A stretch of 47,201 nt of DNA from Dichomitus squalens LYAD-421 SS1 (taxonomy: Eukaryota; Basidiomycota; Agaricomycetes; Polyporales; Polyporaceae): positions 516,308-563,508 of the forward strand of contig NW_006766896.1 in the NCBI RefSeq assembly GCF_000275845.1. The letters run 5' to 3'. The notes under the pieces were generated by a model, which worked only from the letters and a program-made list of their open reading frames with translations, did no database searches and was not told where the DNA came from. Made by a program: the position numbers and the translations under genes. Position 1 is the first letter of the stretch; every line of letters begins with the position of its first letter. This document shows, one piece after another, positions 33,534 to 44,250 of this stretch.

Positions 33534-33776
33534 ATGAAGTTTGGATTCAACGTCTTCATTGTGGCTGCTGCCCTCGTTGCTCACGGTGCGCCAAACCGGT
33601 TTTCCACCTCGGAGTCATCCCAAGGTCACACTAACGTCGTCCCCCCAGCCGCCGCGACCCCAGTCAAAGGCCTCATCCCCAACTACGCGACGACCGTCAC
33701 AGAGACGTTCGGCGGAACCACCATCACGTTGACCGAGACCATCGATCCTCCCGGCTCTTTCCCCACGGGACGGTGA
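33534..33776 (+). CDS. small secreted protein, 59 residues
   Basis: Exon 1 (33534-33585, MKFGFNVFIVAAALVAH plus one base) and exon 2 (33649-33776) are separated by a phase-1 intron (gtgcgc...ccccag). The product has a signal peptide, probably cleaved near HAAA, and a mature part of about 40 residues rich in Thr (TTVTETFGGTTITLTETIDP). There is no cysteine. It belongs with the genes at 16,711 (minus) and 31,739 by exon layout and composition. A pyrimidine-rich leader with a c8-type run precedes the start. Confidence 0.6.
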   Translation: MKFGFNVFIVAAALVAHGAPNRFSTSESSQGHTNVVPPAAATPVKGLIPNYATTVTETFGGTTITLTETIDPPGSFPTGR

Positions 33777-34091
33777 TTCCGAATTCCGCCCGTTGTGGAC
33801 AATAGGACGTGTGAGTCGGTTTCTTGAGTCATATTGCACTCTTCGCGAGATTGATGATCAGGTTCGTCAGAGAAGTTACGCAGAAAGCTCCACATTGGTC
33901 AACGATCCTCGAAGATAGTAGCAGATATCCATTGTGTCGCTTTATACTCCCTCTGTGCATACAATGGGTCAAGCAGGGACATAGTTACGCAACATGTCTC
34001 GGATTGAGTCCAAACCCTGCTTGATAAGCCAGCGAGAACGATATGAGCTATATGCGAAGCCAGACAGAACGAGGTCCCATGTGCCTTGGAG
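33777..34091. other. intergenic
   Basis: No gene or repeat seen. It separates a plus-strand gene end from the 3' end of the minus-strand hydrolase. Confidence 0.5.
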
Positions 34092-36591
34092 TCAGTGCTG
34101 GAAGTTCGTCAAGTTCGCGAGGATTGCTGCGGTGTTGACGCCAGGGAAGGGCTCGAAGTCATTATTGACCCCGCACACCACGTCATCTTCCTCAGGAAGC
34201 TGTGGAGAGACCTCTTAGTCCCCATATCCAAATACAAGAGGAACAGTGGCGCAACTTACGGTCCCGTTGGCGAAGTAGGCCTGGCCGAGAGCTACGGTAC
34301 AATCTGACGGCTCCGCCGCACTGGTATGCTGACTCGTAAAGAAACAGATCAGCAGTCAGGTAAGATGCATTACCAGGGTGCAAAGTCTCCTACACCGAAG
34401 GCGTTTAGCCGTATGAGGTTGGCAGAGTTCCCGAGCAGGTCTGCGAGTCCCTGCGCACCAGAGAACGGCGTCACAGGGTCATACTGGACAAACAATGTTA
34501 GTGCAGCGCTATTGAGGACGTGCAGTTTACGGAGCACTGACGGTGTTTCCGACGAGGGCGATCTTGTTCACGAGCGTTTTCTTGAACGGTCCTTGGTACC
34601 TCTCTACCCCACGGACAGGCCAGAATGGGCAGTAGTAGACAGGTTGGGGCCAGACGCCTCCCACTGACATTCATCAAGCACGTTCGTGAGCGCGGCCTCG
34701 AGGATGCACACGCGAGGATAGATGCTCACCCATGTGGCTCACATTCTGAGTCTGCGTGACGACGCTCTGGAAGACCGTCGACATCTCCGTGCTCTCAGGG
34801 TTGACGCCGTCATCTGCGCAGAAGATAGCAATTGCCGTGTACGAAACTGTTGCATTAGCCTTGTTATCTTGTCTCTTCCATGGACTAGTAGTCAATTAGC
34901 ACCGTGAATTGCATGTGAGGCTCCGACGTATTGGTCACACGACCGATTAACGATTAGACAATTCAAGACGAACCTCCGTCGTAATGTGTCCGGAACAGTC
35001 CTCCGCGAAGGACTCTGGGAGGGGGCAGATACGTTCCCTACAATCTGGGGCCACAGCTCGTTCGCAACAGAGGCCCATGACGCCGGTGAGTACAATGCGT
35101 TGAAGAGTTTCGCTTAACCAACAGGTTACCTCAGCCATAAAAGTTGAATCTCACAAAATTGAATGCACTCACCTCGGATCTGGTAAGACGTGATCAGGGA
35201 ACCTGCATTTCCTGCTTTCACATCGGCCCCATACGCCGCTTGGAGCACACCCAGGATCGTCTGGTGCACGGCCTCTGGAGTTTGGCCCGCAGAGGCGATT
35301 GTACACCCTTGAGGACCTGCTAGGGCGCATCCAGTGACGAATCCCCTGTAAACGGCGTCCGTGTCGACCAATTGATTATGCTAGCCCTAGGGTGCGGAAG
35401 ACGGTCAGCTGTCAGCTTGGATGCATACCAGAGGGCCTGCACGAGATGCGCGGAGACGCACCAAGGCCCACGAATGGTTCGCGTAGATCGCGGAGTTGAT
35501 CACGCCGTCGAGGATGACCTTCCCTACGCGCTACGTTACCGTAAGCGACTACTACTCTCCCATTCAACGATGTCGGAACCGACATACCTCAGGGAACACT
35601 GCGGCGCGTAATCACGGTCACCAATGACTCACCAAGGACGCGAGGATGCTAGATAGTACGCACTGTTCACAAACCGAGCACCCAGGTACGTCCCATACGA
35701 CCCCCCTATATAATTCACGAGCGCACCCTCGCCCTCGATCACGTCCGTCATCGCGATCAAGTCGCGCACTGTAGACGCCGTCCCGACATACCGCAGATAC
35801 CTCTCGCCCGGGCCGTCCAAGCACTTCCGCCCGGCCTCCTCGTATTTGCGCTGCATAAGCGGCGCCCGTGCAAGGAGGTGCTCGATATCGTGCGGGTCGG
35901 TGAAGGCGCCGGTGTAGTCGATGCCCGTGAGCTCGAGCGTGCCGTTGAAGAATGAGTTGTACTCTTCGGGACTCGAGAAGCAGTGGATCTCCCCTGGGCT
36001 TCGGTCCAAGCGTAAGCAAGCGATTGAGACAAAATGTGGCGAGGAAACGAGTAAGGGATGGAGCGAGAACTTACGTCGTGAGCGTACCGACCCCGCGCGG
36101 GTCCCAGCTGACGATGTCGTACAGCCCCGCAGTTACTGCGAGGAGGTAGGCGCTCTCCTGGGACAGGGAGACGATCCCGGAGCCGCCCGGTCCTCCTACG
36201 TACGTGGCCGTATAAGCATATCAGAGTACTATGTCCCTTACTGTGTGGAGGAGAGTCGACAGGGGGGACAAGACGTGCCTGGGTTGAAAATACCGTTCCA
36301 CGACGCTCGCTCGTCGCGTTCACTTTTGCGAGCGCGAGTCGCGCCGTTCCGGCGGAGGCGTCGAAGTAGTCCAGCGGGACCTCGAGAAAAGCGCAGGTGA
36401 GCGCAGGGTTTGTGACAGTGGTAGGATCACAAGGACCCCATTGTAAAGGGGTGTTCTGGAGAACCACGGTGGTCATAGGTCTATCTCCTCTAGAGGATGC
36501 CTCACTCAGTTTCGTTGCTGGTTTGAGCATACACTGACCTTGATGCTAGCAAACTGGCGGCAATGCCAAGTAGCGCAGTTTGTTTCAACAT
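34092..36591 (-). pseudogene. secreted TAP-like serine hydrolase, copy 1, probably broken
   Basis: This alpha/beta-hydrolase has a tripeptidyl-aminopeptidase-type C-terminal domain. A signal peptide (MLKQTALLGIAASLLAS) leads to LQWGPCDPTTVTNPALTCAF, VPLDYFD, GPGGSGIVSLSQESAYLL, YDIVSWDPRGVGTL, the nucleophile in NYIGGSYGTYLG, FWPVRGVERYQGPF, YDPVTPFSGAQGLAD (Asp region) and the end GVNTAAILANLTNFQH. Two faults are visible. A T-run of four (36287-36290) where five are needed shifts the frame before NPGGPGGSG; a weak alternative donor (gtcttg) would restore it with a changed sequence. A five-base C-run (35021-35025) shifts the frame between NVSA and VLRGGLF. Both are homopolymer changes, so base-calling error is possible. 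An 11-nt microexon (35588-35598) matches that of copy 2. Confidence 0.75.
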
Positions 36592-37407
36592 CGTGGTGGT
36601 TGCAAACAAGGTCATGGCCTCTCATGCCGGCATTACAGCTAATATAAAAACCAGCGGCGCATTTCCCCCTTGTGCTCGGATCAGCGGCGGCTCCCTGCCA
36701 AGCCCCGCGAGCCTGCGCTCCGGCCACCGCCCAGCTCGGGGACAAGCTTGTCGTGTGCGTCAAGTGCACCCCGCCTAGCGCCATGCAGCTTGTCGAGCTA
36801 AAGGACACTGGATCTCTTGCCTGGGATGCTCACGACGCAGATGCCCACTGTGTTTAGGTGCTTCCAGTGGTGGAACAGAGTCGGACAATGTCCTTGTTGT
36901 GGTATAGCTGGGGCTCGCCGCTCGGCCTGCTGGTTTTTGCATCGGCTGTAAATCACCAGAAGCATAAGTATAGCGTGCATGGATCTCGGGGACAGTCAGT
37001 CGGGCCTGTCTATCCGCGTGGGAATGCGCATGTACGCAGTATGTACGGCCCGTCGCGCAGTCCTGCGCCTCGACTGTGAGCGCAGACATAGCGCGAGCAT
37101 CCGTATCAAGTCTCTGGCGACATTTTGTTTCTCAGAGGACGCAGCGTGTGCGTTGAATGAATAGATTTGAGGCACGACGGCTGAGAAGGGGGCTCAGCAG
37201 TAATTGGATCGAGCAAAATAGTCTTACATCATTTCAGCAAAGAACGGGACCGAATTCGGCAAGAACGCCATCATGACTCGAAAGCGTTGGATATCGACAA
37301 CTTCTCTCCTTCGGTTGCTTGGCCTTGTTGCTTCTCCTGGTTTGCTAACCGTACTCTAGTGGACGACGCTTCAGTGGACAACTGATACTATGATATGAGA
37401 ATGACGT
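36592..37407. other. intergenic
   Basis: Short overlapping frames only. The part nearest 36,592 is the promoter side of hydrolase copy 1. Confidence 0.45.
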
Positions 37408-37719
37408 TCACTTGTTACGAGCAACGAGCACGCGCAGCGTTGTCTCCCTCTCTATAGGGGCCATCTGCTCCCAATTCGCGATGCGCGACAGCGTCTGTCG
37501 ATAGACATTCAACGTCAGCACCAGCGGTCAGGACGGATTGTGAGAACGCGATGAACAACGTACGCCATCACTGTTGACCACCACCGGACCAAGCTTGTTG
37601 AACGTGAACGTCCGTGTTCCATCGAGCGTGATCTGCTCTACGTCCTCAGCATCGGAGGGCGCAGGGAGTGCGAGTGGTTGTGTAGTTGTGGTGGTGGTCT
37701 CTGGGTCTCGGGAACTCAT
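37408..37719 (-). CDS. conserved fungal small protein, 80 residues
   Basis: Exon 1 (37719-37564) and exon 2 (37494-37408) are joined by a phase-0 intron (GTACGT...CGACAG). The product starts MSSRDPETTTTTTQPLALP. Its conserved core is RTFTFNKLGPVVVNSDG, then TLSRIANWEQMAPIERET and LRVLVARNK. I recognise this core (K-LGP-VVN-DGT-SRI-NW) as a short fungal protein family of unknown function; no symbol is known to me. It has no signal peptide or membrane span and is likely soluble. It lies between the two diverging hydrolase copies, so it may be an old resident into which the hydrolase duplication was placed. Confidence 0.75.
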
Positions 37720-38800
37720 GGTGTTCGTCTGACAAGAGTCAATGATGCTGAAGTCATCCCGTATATGTTTCAGGCGAGCCTTAGATGCTGCTGGCAAGTT
37801 CGTGACCACCAATGCGCATCCTTCGCCATCCTTCGCGACCTTTCCAATGCACGGAGCGTCGGATCGAGTCTCGGGCCGATCGCGCTCTCGCCTCACTGAG
37901 AGCGCCAAGGCCGCATCATCGCAACGAGAGCGTTCTCTTCAGTTCCAGCACAAGCAGCCAGGAAGATGCCCTCGAGAGCTGGAATCATTGAAAAAGTTGA
38001 GGTTGCGGGAGCTAGCAAAGGAGATACGGACCCGGGTTTTGGATATGACTGGGATTCGAACTCGCCCGCCCGTCACGGGTATTAGTCAGCATGTGACGTA
38101 ACGAGGACACGAGGACGACGGGCGGCCAAGTTCAACCACGACATCGACAGGCCCTGGCAGCAAACGGGATGTAGAGGAAGAAGCTTTCTACATGTGTGGA
38201 AGTGACAAGACTGTATGGGAAGCATGCGTCAGAAAATCTCAAGTCGATGCAAGCACTGCGGCAAGTCGTGAAAGTCAAGGTCCTCTCCTTCCGAGACTAT
38301 TTGCTGACGGCGAATTTCAGCAAATCTGGTGTTCGACTTATCAGACCTGCTTAATTCTCAGATCTGAATATTGAATCCCTACCAGAACGATCTGTTTTGC
38401 GTAGGCGCTGTAGGCGCTCACCTGCCGACGCACCCCTGCGACGCTCATCCGCTGCGATCTGCCGTCATTGTTCAGATGCACAGCCTCCATCTTGCCGTCC
38501 TCGCGTTCACGTCTACGACCATCGGGTGGTGGTTTCGGTACACTGCGGAACGTATCGCATATAGTGGTTTGTACTTCTTCGCTTGCGCACGTAAACCAGG
38601 TCGACAGCCGACTGCGTTTAGGATTGCGCGGACATCAGTCACGGTGCTGCTGTCCGCTTAGAGCCTGCGCACGCAGTAGGACGGTCTCGTCAATTATTGA
38701 CCGAACTTCAAATTGCATATGTATTGACGAGGTACAAAAGCGCGTCCATCTTCCTGCTTTTATTCTCATTCCATTTTCCCTTCCTTCTACCTCCGCTACC
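37720..38800. other. intergenic, promoter of hydrolase copy 2
   Basis: No gene recognised. Around 38,740-38,800 the sequence is strongly pyrimidine-rich (ttttcccttccttctacctc), a typical leader before the ATG at 38,801. Confidence 0.45.
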
Positions 38801-41246
38801 ATGTTCCTGTTGCTTTCCTCGATCATTCCTGCGCTCTCTTTCCATTCTAGTAACTCTCCCCTTCCCTCGAGCGCATCTTCAGCTTCTACTATTGCAAACA
38901 TCGGATTGAACTGCACGGTCAGTTCTTCCACTCATCATTCGCCTACAGGATCATGATATAGCCTATGCTTTAGAGCGGTACGAACATATCGACCATTCAA
39001 TGGGGGCCGTGTGATCCTACCCTTGTTACCAATCCCTCTCTCCTCTGCGGCTTCTTCGACATTCCACTCGATTATTATGATCCATCCATAGGTAATGGCC
39101 GCCTTGCCCTCATCAAGGCCAATGCTACCGGCGAGAAGCGCGGAACCTTCTTCATGAATCCTGGTGAGCCCACACGATGCTGGTTCGGCGATTCGCCATC
39201 TGACATAGTTCTCAGGAGGGCCCGGGGTGTCTGGTATTGAGGCGCTGTCAGCAACGAGTGACCTCCTCCTCGCACAAACGGGCGGTCTCTACGACATCGT
39301 CAGTTGGGACCCTCGCGGTGTCGGCTCGCTCTCAACGTGCGTATCCTGTCGTACTCTTCGCATATGCTGCAGTGAATCATGCCCTTCGGCTGCACAGTCC
39401 AGGAGACGTCTTCTGCTTTGCCTCCGCGGCCGACTACGCTTCGTTCTGGAACGGCACGATCGAGCTCGAGGGCATCAACATGATCGGGAACTTCACCGAC
39501 CAGCAGGACATCGACGCCCTCCTTTCTCAAGCGGACAATATGCAGCAGAAGTACGACGAGCTCGGAGTGCGCTGCCAGCAGCACTCGGACGGACAATACT
39601 TGCGGTACATTGGGACAGCGGCGACTGTAAGGGACTTGGTTGCGATGGCAGACGCGCTGGATGGCCCGGGATCCCCAATCAACCTCATCGGGCTGTCGTA
39701 TGGAACCATTGTTGGGTCGTGGTTTTTGGGCAGTGCGTGTTCCTCTGGTATCGCGTTGCGAGGATGCAGGGCTGATATATCCACTTTGAAGTGTTCCCCG
39801 AGGTGAGCGGGCAGATGTGCGTATGTCGGGAGATGGCTCATTTCGGTCGTAGCGTGCAGGTCGCGTTATCCTCGACGGCGTCGTCGGCCCTCAGGCGGAT
39901 ATCTTCGATCCGGAACTGGGCGTTCTCGTACGTACCTAGGGCTAATCCATATCTGTTGCCACCAGAAGGGACTGATCTTCACTACTCCAGGGTTGGCCCA
40001 GTCAATTGACGTCGTCAGATGACGTTTACAAAGGCGTCGTCACCGCCTGTGCCCTAGCAGGCCCCGAAGGCTGCGCGTTCGCATCCGTCGGAGACGGCCC
40101 CCTCGACGTTCATGACCGTGTCCAAGTTATGCTCAAGGCGGCGCATGATGCTCAACGTGCTAACGCGTCCGTTCCCCTGACGTCAGGACAGCTGAGGAGT
40201 AAGTGCGACGACCGTTTGCATACAAAGCGAGCACGCCCTCACAAGCATGTTCCTCTAGCTCAAGCCTTCTGGCCCAGCATGTACTCTATGACCTCTTGGC
40301 CTGACCTCATGAATATCACCCTTCCCCAGGCGGAGCAAGTTGTGCTTGCCGAATCTAAGAGCATTGCCACCTCCGCGAAACGGTCAGAGATACTCAGGTG
40401 AGTATCTGGTCTTTCCGTCAGTAAATATTGAACCGAGACTCTGACCACGAATTGGTAGTCTTTTCAAGCGGGGCGAGTTCAGCAACGTTACATACACCAC
40501 GCAAGCAATCATGTGCAGCGACGCCCCCGACGTGACCGCCAACGATACGATGCACAACGTATTCGAGATTATCGTCTCGACGTCGCAGAACCTATCCCAC
40601 ATGTGTACGCTTTCGTTCTCTTTTCCAGAGTCATGGGTGCATGCAGCTCATCCAGCGCATTTCTGTAGACGCTTCGCAATGGCCTGCCACCACATTCTCT
40701 TGCTCTTTCTGGCCAGAGCGTGCTGTCGAGCGTTACGCAGGCCCTTTCAACAAAACGCTTTCCCATAACATTCTCGTGATTGGAAACACGGTGTGTCTCA
40801 ATAATGGCCGTATGCGTTCATGCTGAAGCTGAGATTTGAACTCAGTACGATCCGGCAACCCCATTTCATGGCGCGAAGGCAGTGGCAGACGGCTTCGGAG
40901 ACCAGGCAGCTCTAGTCAGATTGAACGTTTTCGGCGTGAGTCACTGTTGCTTCATGGTGCAATCTTAGCGGCTCGCATGCTGACCCCTTCGTTGGCTGGC
41001 AGCACACCTCCCAAACCGCCCCTGGCGGATCTTCCTGTCTCAATGACATCATTTTGGCGTATACGACTAACGGCACGGTAAGCAGTACCCTCGAGCCTCC
41101 TTAGACTATACGTCAGGCCTGACATCCGATGTGTGTAGCTACCTGACGGCCATGATACCGTTTGCGAAGTCGACGATACCTTCGAGGTCTTCCCAGGCGT
41201 CAATACTAGGTCGGTCATCGCTAACCTGCCTCCTGGTTCCGTTTAG
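38801..41246 (+). CDS. secreted TAP-like serine hydrolase, copy 2, intact
   Basis: Thirteen exons join in phase to 590 residues: 38801-38917, 38974-39163, 39216-39336, 39398-39732, 39792-39802, 39853-39927, 39991-40198, 40259-40397, 40459-40602, 40631-40790, 40846-40935, 41003-41077 and 41139-41246. A hydrophobic N-terminus (MFLLLSSIIPALSF) suggests secretion. The fold keeps NPGGPGVSGI (oxyanion loop) and the nucleophile Ser in NLIGLSYGTIVG. The Asp is in GNTYDPATPFHGA and the His in VFGHTSQTAPGG, with the TAP-like C-terminal domain present. Exon 5 is an 11-nt microexon encoding MFPE with its neighbours. The donor after NLSH must be gtgtac to keep frame. The family cleaves peptides or esters; the substrate is unknown. 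It probably helps in extracellular nutrient breakdown. Confidence 0.85.
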
Positions 41247-41650
41247 AGCGACCGGATTATGGCGCATTGCTGGTTAGCAATCTCTTGTCAATCGTTTCAC
41301 GCATTACCGTATGCCATTGCTACACAAAGACTCTTGCTTCCCTTTGTGCGGCTATCTCAACTCAGCATGGCGCGTCAATGGAAACGTTATAACGGTTTTG
41401 TGCTGCGCTCCTTTTGTTTTTTAAATGGTCGGTCAAGACATCTACCTGCTCATGCTTATCGAGAATTGTGTCAAGGTTCAGAGATGCAGAGATTGTACCT
41501 GGACGGTCATACACCACATTGTATGGCTGCTGCGGTAGTTCACTGACAAGAGCGTGTGAGCAGTGAAGGCCTCTAGCGCTCAGTGTGAACTTCAAGCTTG
41601 GTTGGCGGATAGCGTCGAGGCGACCCTCCTCTCTTCTCCTCAATTTCAGG
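41247..41650. other. intergenic
   Basis: About 400 bp between two plus-strand genes. No repeat or RNA seen; probably the terminator of the hydrolase and the promoter of the TPR-SET gene. Confidence 0.5.
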
Positions 41651-43132
41651 ATGTCCAGCCAGATAGAACCCGACGCTGAGGCGGCCAAGCAGAGGGTGCG
41701 TTGTCCCTTCTTATATCCATCAGCACCGTAAAACTCCTTTGCTATAGGGAAATGAGCTGTTTGCAGCGCAGGACTACGAGGGAGCCATCAAGTCCTACAG
41801 CGAGTCTATGAAGCTAGACCCATCTCAGTGGACATACCCGCTCAATAGATGCTTCGCACACTTGAAACTCGAGCGGTAAGTAGGCTCAGTTGTTTCTGGA
41901 ATGTTCTTCCTTTCGATTGAGTGCGCTGTGTACACAGATGGACAGAGGCCGAAGCTGACGCGACCTCTGTCATTGACCTTGATGAATCCAATGCCAAAGC
42001 ATGGTACAGAAGGAGCCTCGCGCGGAAAGGGCTGGGGAAATCCGCGTCTGCTCGCGCAGGTCCGTCCATCCGTCGTTTCGCTGCCTGAAAAGACGAACGA
42101 AGCCTGATGATTTATGATGATTTGCTTGCAGACCTTTATTCTTACGGGCGCCGCACAAGGGACTTCAAGATTGTGGTTGAAGAGAATTCCAAGATCGCCG
42201 CAATGGAGGCAGCTATCGTGAAAGCCTCGGTCGACTCGCCGGCTTGCGGGTTCAAATTCGTGGATACCAGCAACCACGGCGTCGGAGCATTCGCGACACG
42301 TAGCTTCGAGCGCTCGGAGCTCGTCCTTGTCGAGGAGCCTCTGTATACCGTCTCGGAAATTGCGTCTCCTCGGCAGATCGCTGCTGCGGTGTCGCGTCTC
42401 ACGGACGACGAACGCACCGAACTCTCGCTGCTCCATAACAACTTCCCAGATCGCTTCGATGACTCGTTCGTCGGCATACACCGGACGAACGCCTTTGCCG
42501 CTGGGGAGGACTCGTCCGTGCTCTGCCTCCGCGGGTCGCGCTTCAACCACTCTTGCACCCCGAACGCGCGGTACTCGTGGTACGCCCCCAGCAAGACGTT
42601 CCGCATCTACGCGCTCCGATCCATCAGCGAAGACGAAGAGATCCTCGTCTCGTACATATCCGGGCGGAACATCTATGGGAGCTCGAAGGCGCAGCGCCAA
42701 GCACGGCTACAGAGCATGCTCGGCTTTGTGTACTCCTGCACGTCGTGCACGCTTCCCTCCGCCGAGCAAGCGGCGAGCGACAGGCGCAGACAGGAGCTGA
42801 CGCAGCTTTGGGACACTGTGCCCCACTTTCCCCCAAGCCAGACAGCGGCGCGGCTGAATGCGATCGCCCGGGCGATACGGCTGATGAAAGAAGAGGGTTA
42901 CGATGCGGACGAGGACGACTTCACGAATGACGCGGCGGTGATATGCGCGTTCCACTCGGACTGGGAATCGGCTGTGTACTGGGGGATTCGCACGTACGAG
43001 AGCCGCGTGGCGGAGTTTGGGGCGGATAGTAGGAGGGCGATGGACGAGGAGGTCTTGAGGTTTCTGCTGGAGCCGCAGAAGCATCAGATGGCGGGCAGAG
43101 GGACGAGGAAGGTGTTCAAAACTAGGGTCTAA
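41651..43132 (+). CDS. TPR and SET domain protein (SMYD-like methyltransferase family)
   Basis: Exons 41651-41695, 41748-41875, 41938-42059 and 42132-43132 join to 431 residues. Residues about 10-105 form tetratricopeptide repeats (GNELFAAQDYEGAIKSYSES, NRCFAHLKLERWTEAEADAT, AWYRRSLARKGLG). A SET domain follows: GVGAFATRSFERSELVLVEE at its start, RFNHSCTPNARYSW (the NHSC substrate and cofactor motif), EDEEILVSYI, and a short cysteine post-SET (YSCTSC). SET proteins transfer methyl groups from S-adenosylmethionine to lysine on histones or other proteins. The TPR part probably binds a partner such as a chaperone. No MYND finger is visible. The final 130 residues are helical and charged. No defects were found. 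Confidence 0.88.
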
Positions 43133-43685
43133 TCAATGTTTTCGTACAAGTTGCGCTGTTGCCACGGATCGTATGTTTAGTGGATATGCCTGAACGACTG
43201 CGATAGCTCGAGTAGAATAACCTGCGACGTTACCTTGCAGAAATCCACTTTCATGAAATTTGTGGAAGTCTGCCAGTGAGTCTCTTGAAGTCCAGTGTGG
43301 AGCCCTGTAGGGGGCGCGATGTCCAAATCGAGTGTCGAACGCGGCGACACAATGGGCAGAGGCGGCCCGCTCTCCGAACGTTCGTGAGTGCTCGTGTGTG
43401 TTTTCGTGGTCATTATACTCTCCGAAACAAAATGACGCTGAGTCCGTTGGATTTTCCTCCCTAACCGCAGTGGATGCCAAGCACAGGCCGTCCGTCGCCA
43501 TTCACTTGCCTGCTTTCAAATCTTAGATACTTCTGGCAGCGTCTGTTCTACAAGGCTCTACATAATCGACAGGGGAATGGACTAACGAACAATGGCATAT
43601 ACAAGTTATCGCATGCGGGATCGGTGTTGAACTTGGACTTATCCGGTCCGGACTACACGAGGCTATGCGTCTCCTAGCGCTTAGC
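43133..43685. other. intergenic
   Basis: No gene recognised between the TPR-SET gene and the LTR-like block. Confidence 0.45.
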
Positions 43686-43689
43686 TGTA

Positions 43690-44153
43690 GTCGCTGATGT
43701 AGTATGTTACCATATTTGGGACTCTCTGCTCGTGTACTATAGCTATGCTTCCGGACTCTTCTGGTACTGTCTAGGACAATCCGTACTACTCCAGAACGGT
43801 CTAGACAGGTCTATGCCTTACTCATCTCTTACTCATCCTATGGTGCGATACGTCGCAATTCTTTCACCATTGTATTATTCATCGCACTATGGTACATGTG
43901 ACTAACCACTCTTCGATTAGTCATGGACACTTCTCTGTAGTATATAAGGACTTCAGATTGCGTCCTCCCTCTTCAGTCTTTCCTTACTGACTGAAGAGTG
44001 AGTACTTCGTTACCTTTACCTCTAACTTGTAGTTACTTACTTAACCTTTGTAGTCTTGCTTCGACTCTAGGTACAGTTCGTTGCTGCAATATAGTCTTTC
44101 CTTACTGACTGAAGATCTTGCTTCGACTCTAGTCGGATCTAATCCTTGTCTTC
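43690..44153 (+). mobile_element. LTR-like block, possible solo LTR
   Basis: This AT-rich stretch has a TATA box with start-site-like context (tagtatataaggac, about 43,936) followed by repeated ttcagtctttccttactg units. The string agtctttccttactgactga occurs near 43,977 and again near 44,093, and cttgcttcgactctag near 44,056 and 44,116. The layout resembles the promoter, R and U5 parts of a fungal LTR, ending tcttcaca. I found no convincing 5-bp target duplication and no internal retroelement genes. Confidence 0.35.
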
Positions 44154-44182
44154 ACAGCCCCGAGTTTATCAATCGGGGCTGT
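44154..44182. terminator. 10-bp perfect hairpin, possible 3'-end signal
   Basis: The arms acagccccga (44154-44163) and tcggggctgt (44173-44182) enclose a 9-nt loop (gtttatcaa). It lies between the LTR-like block and the 3' end of the WD40 gene. Confidence 0.5.
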
Positions 44183-44250
44183 ACGGACATTCAACAAATA
44201 CACATTCGCATGTATGTAGACATATGGGAAGCAAAGCGGAGCAGTGGTAG

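Noticed and set aside
38035..38105. tRNA on the minus strand (agttcgaatccc resembles a B box, with a short stem cccg-tga-cggg)
   Set aside because: No A box or acceptor pairing was found, and the T-stem does not pair.
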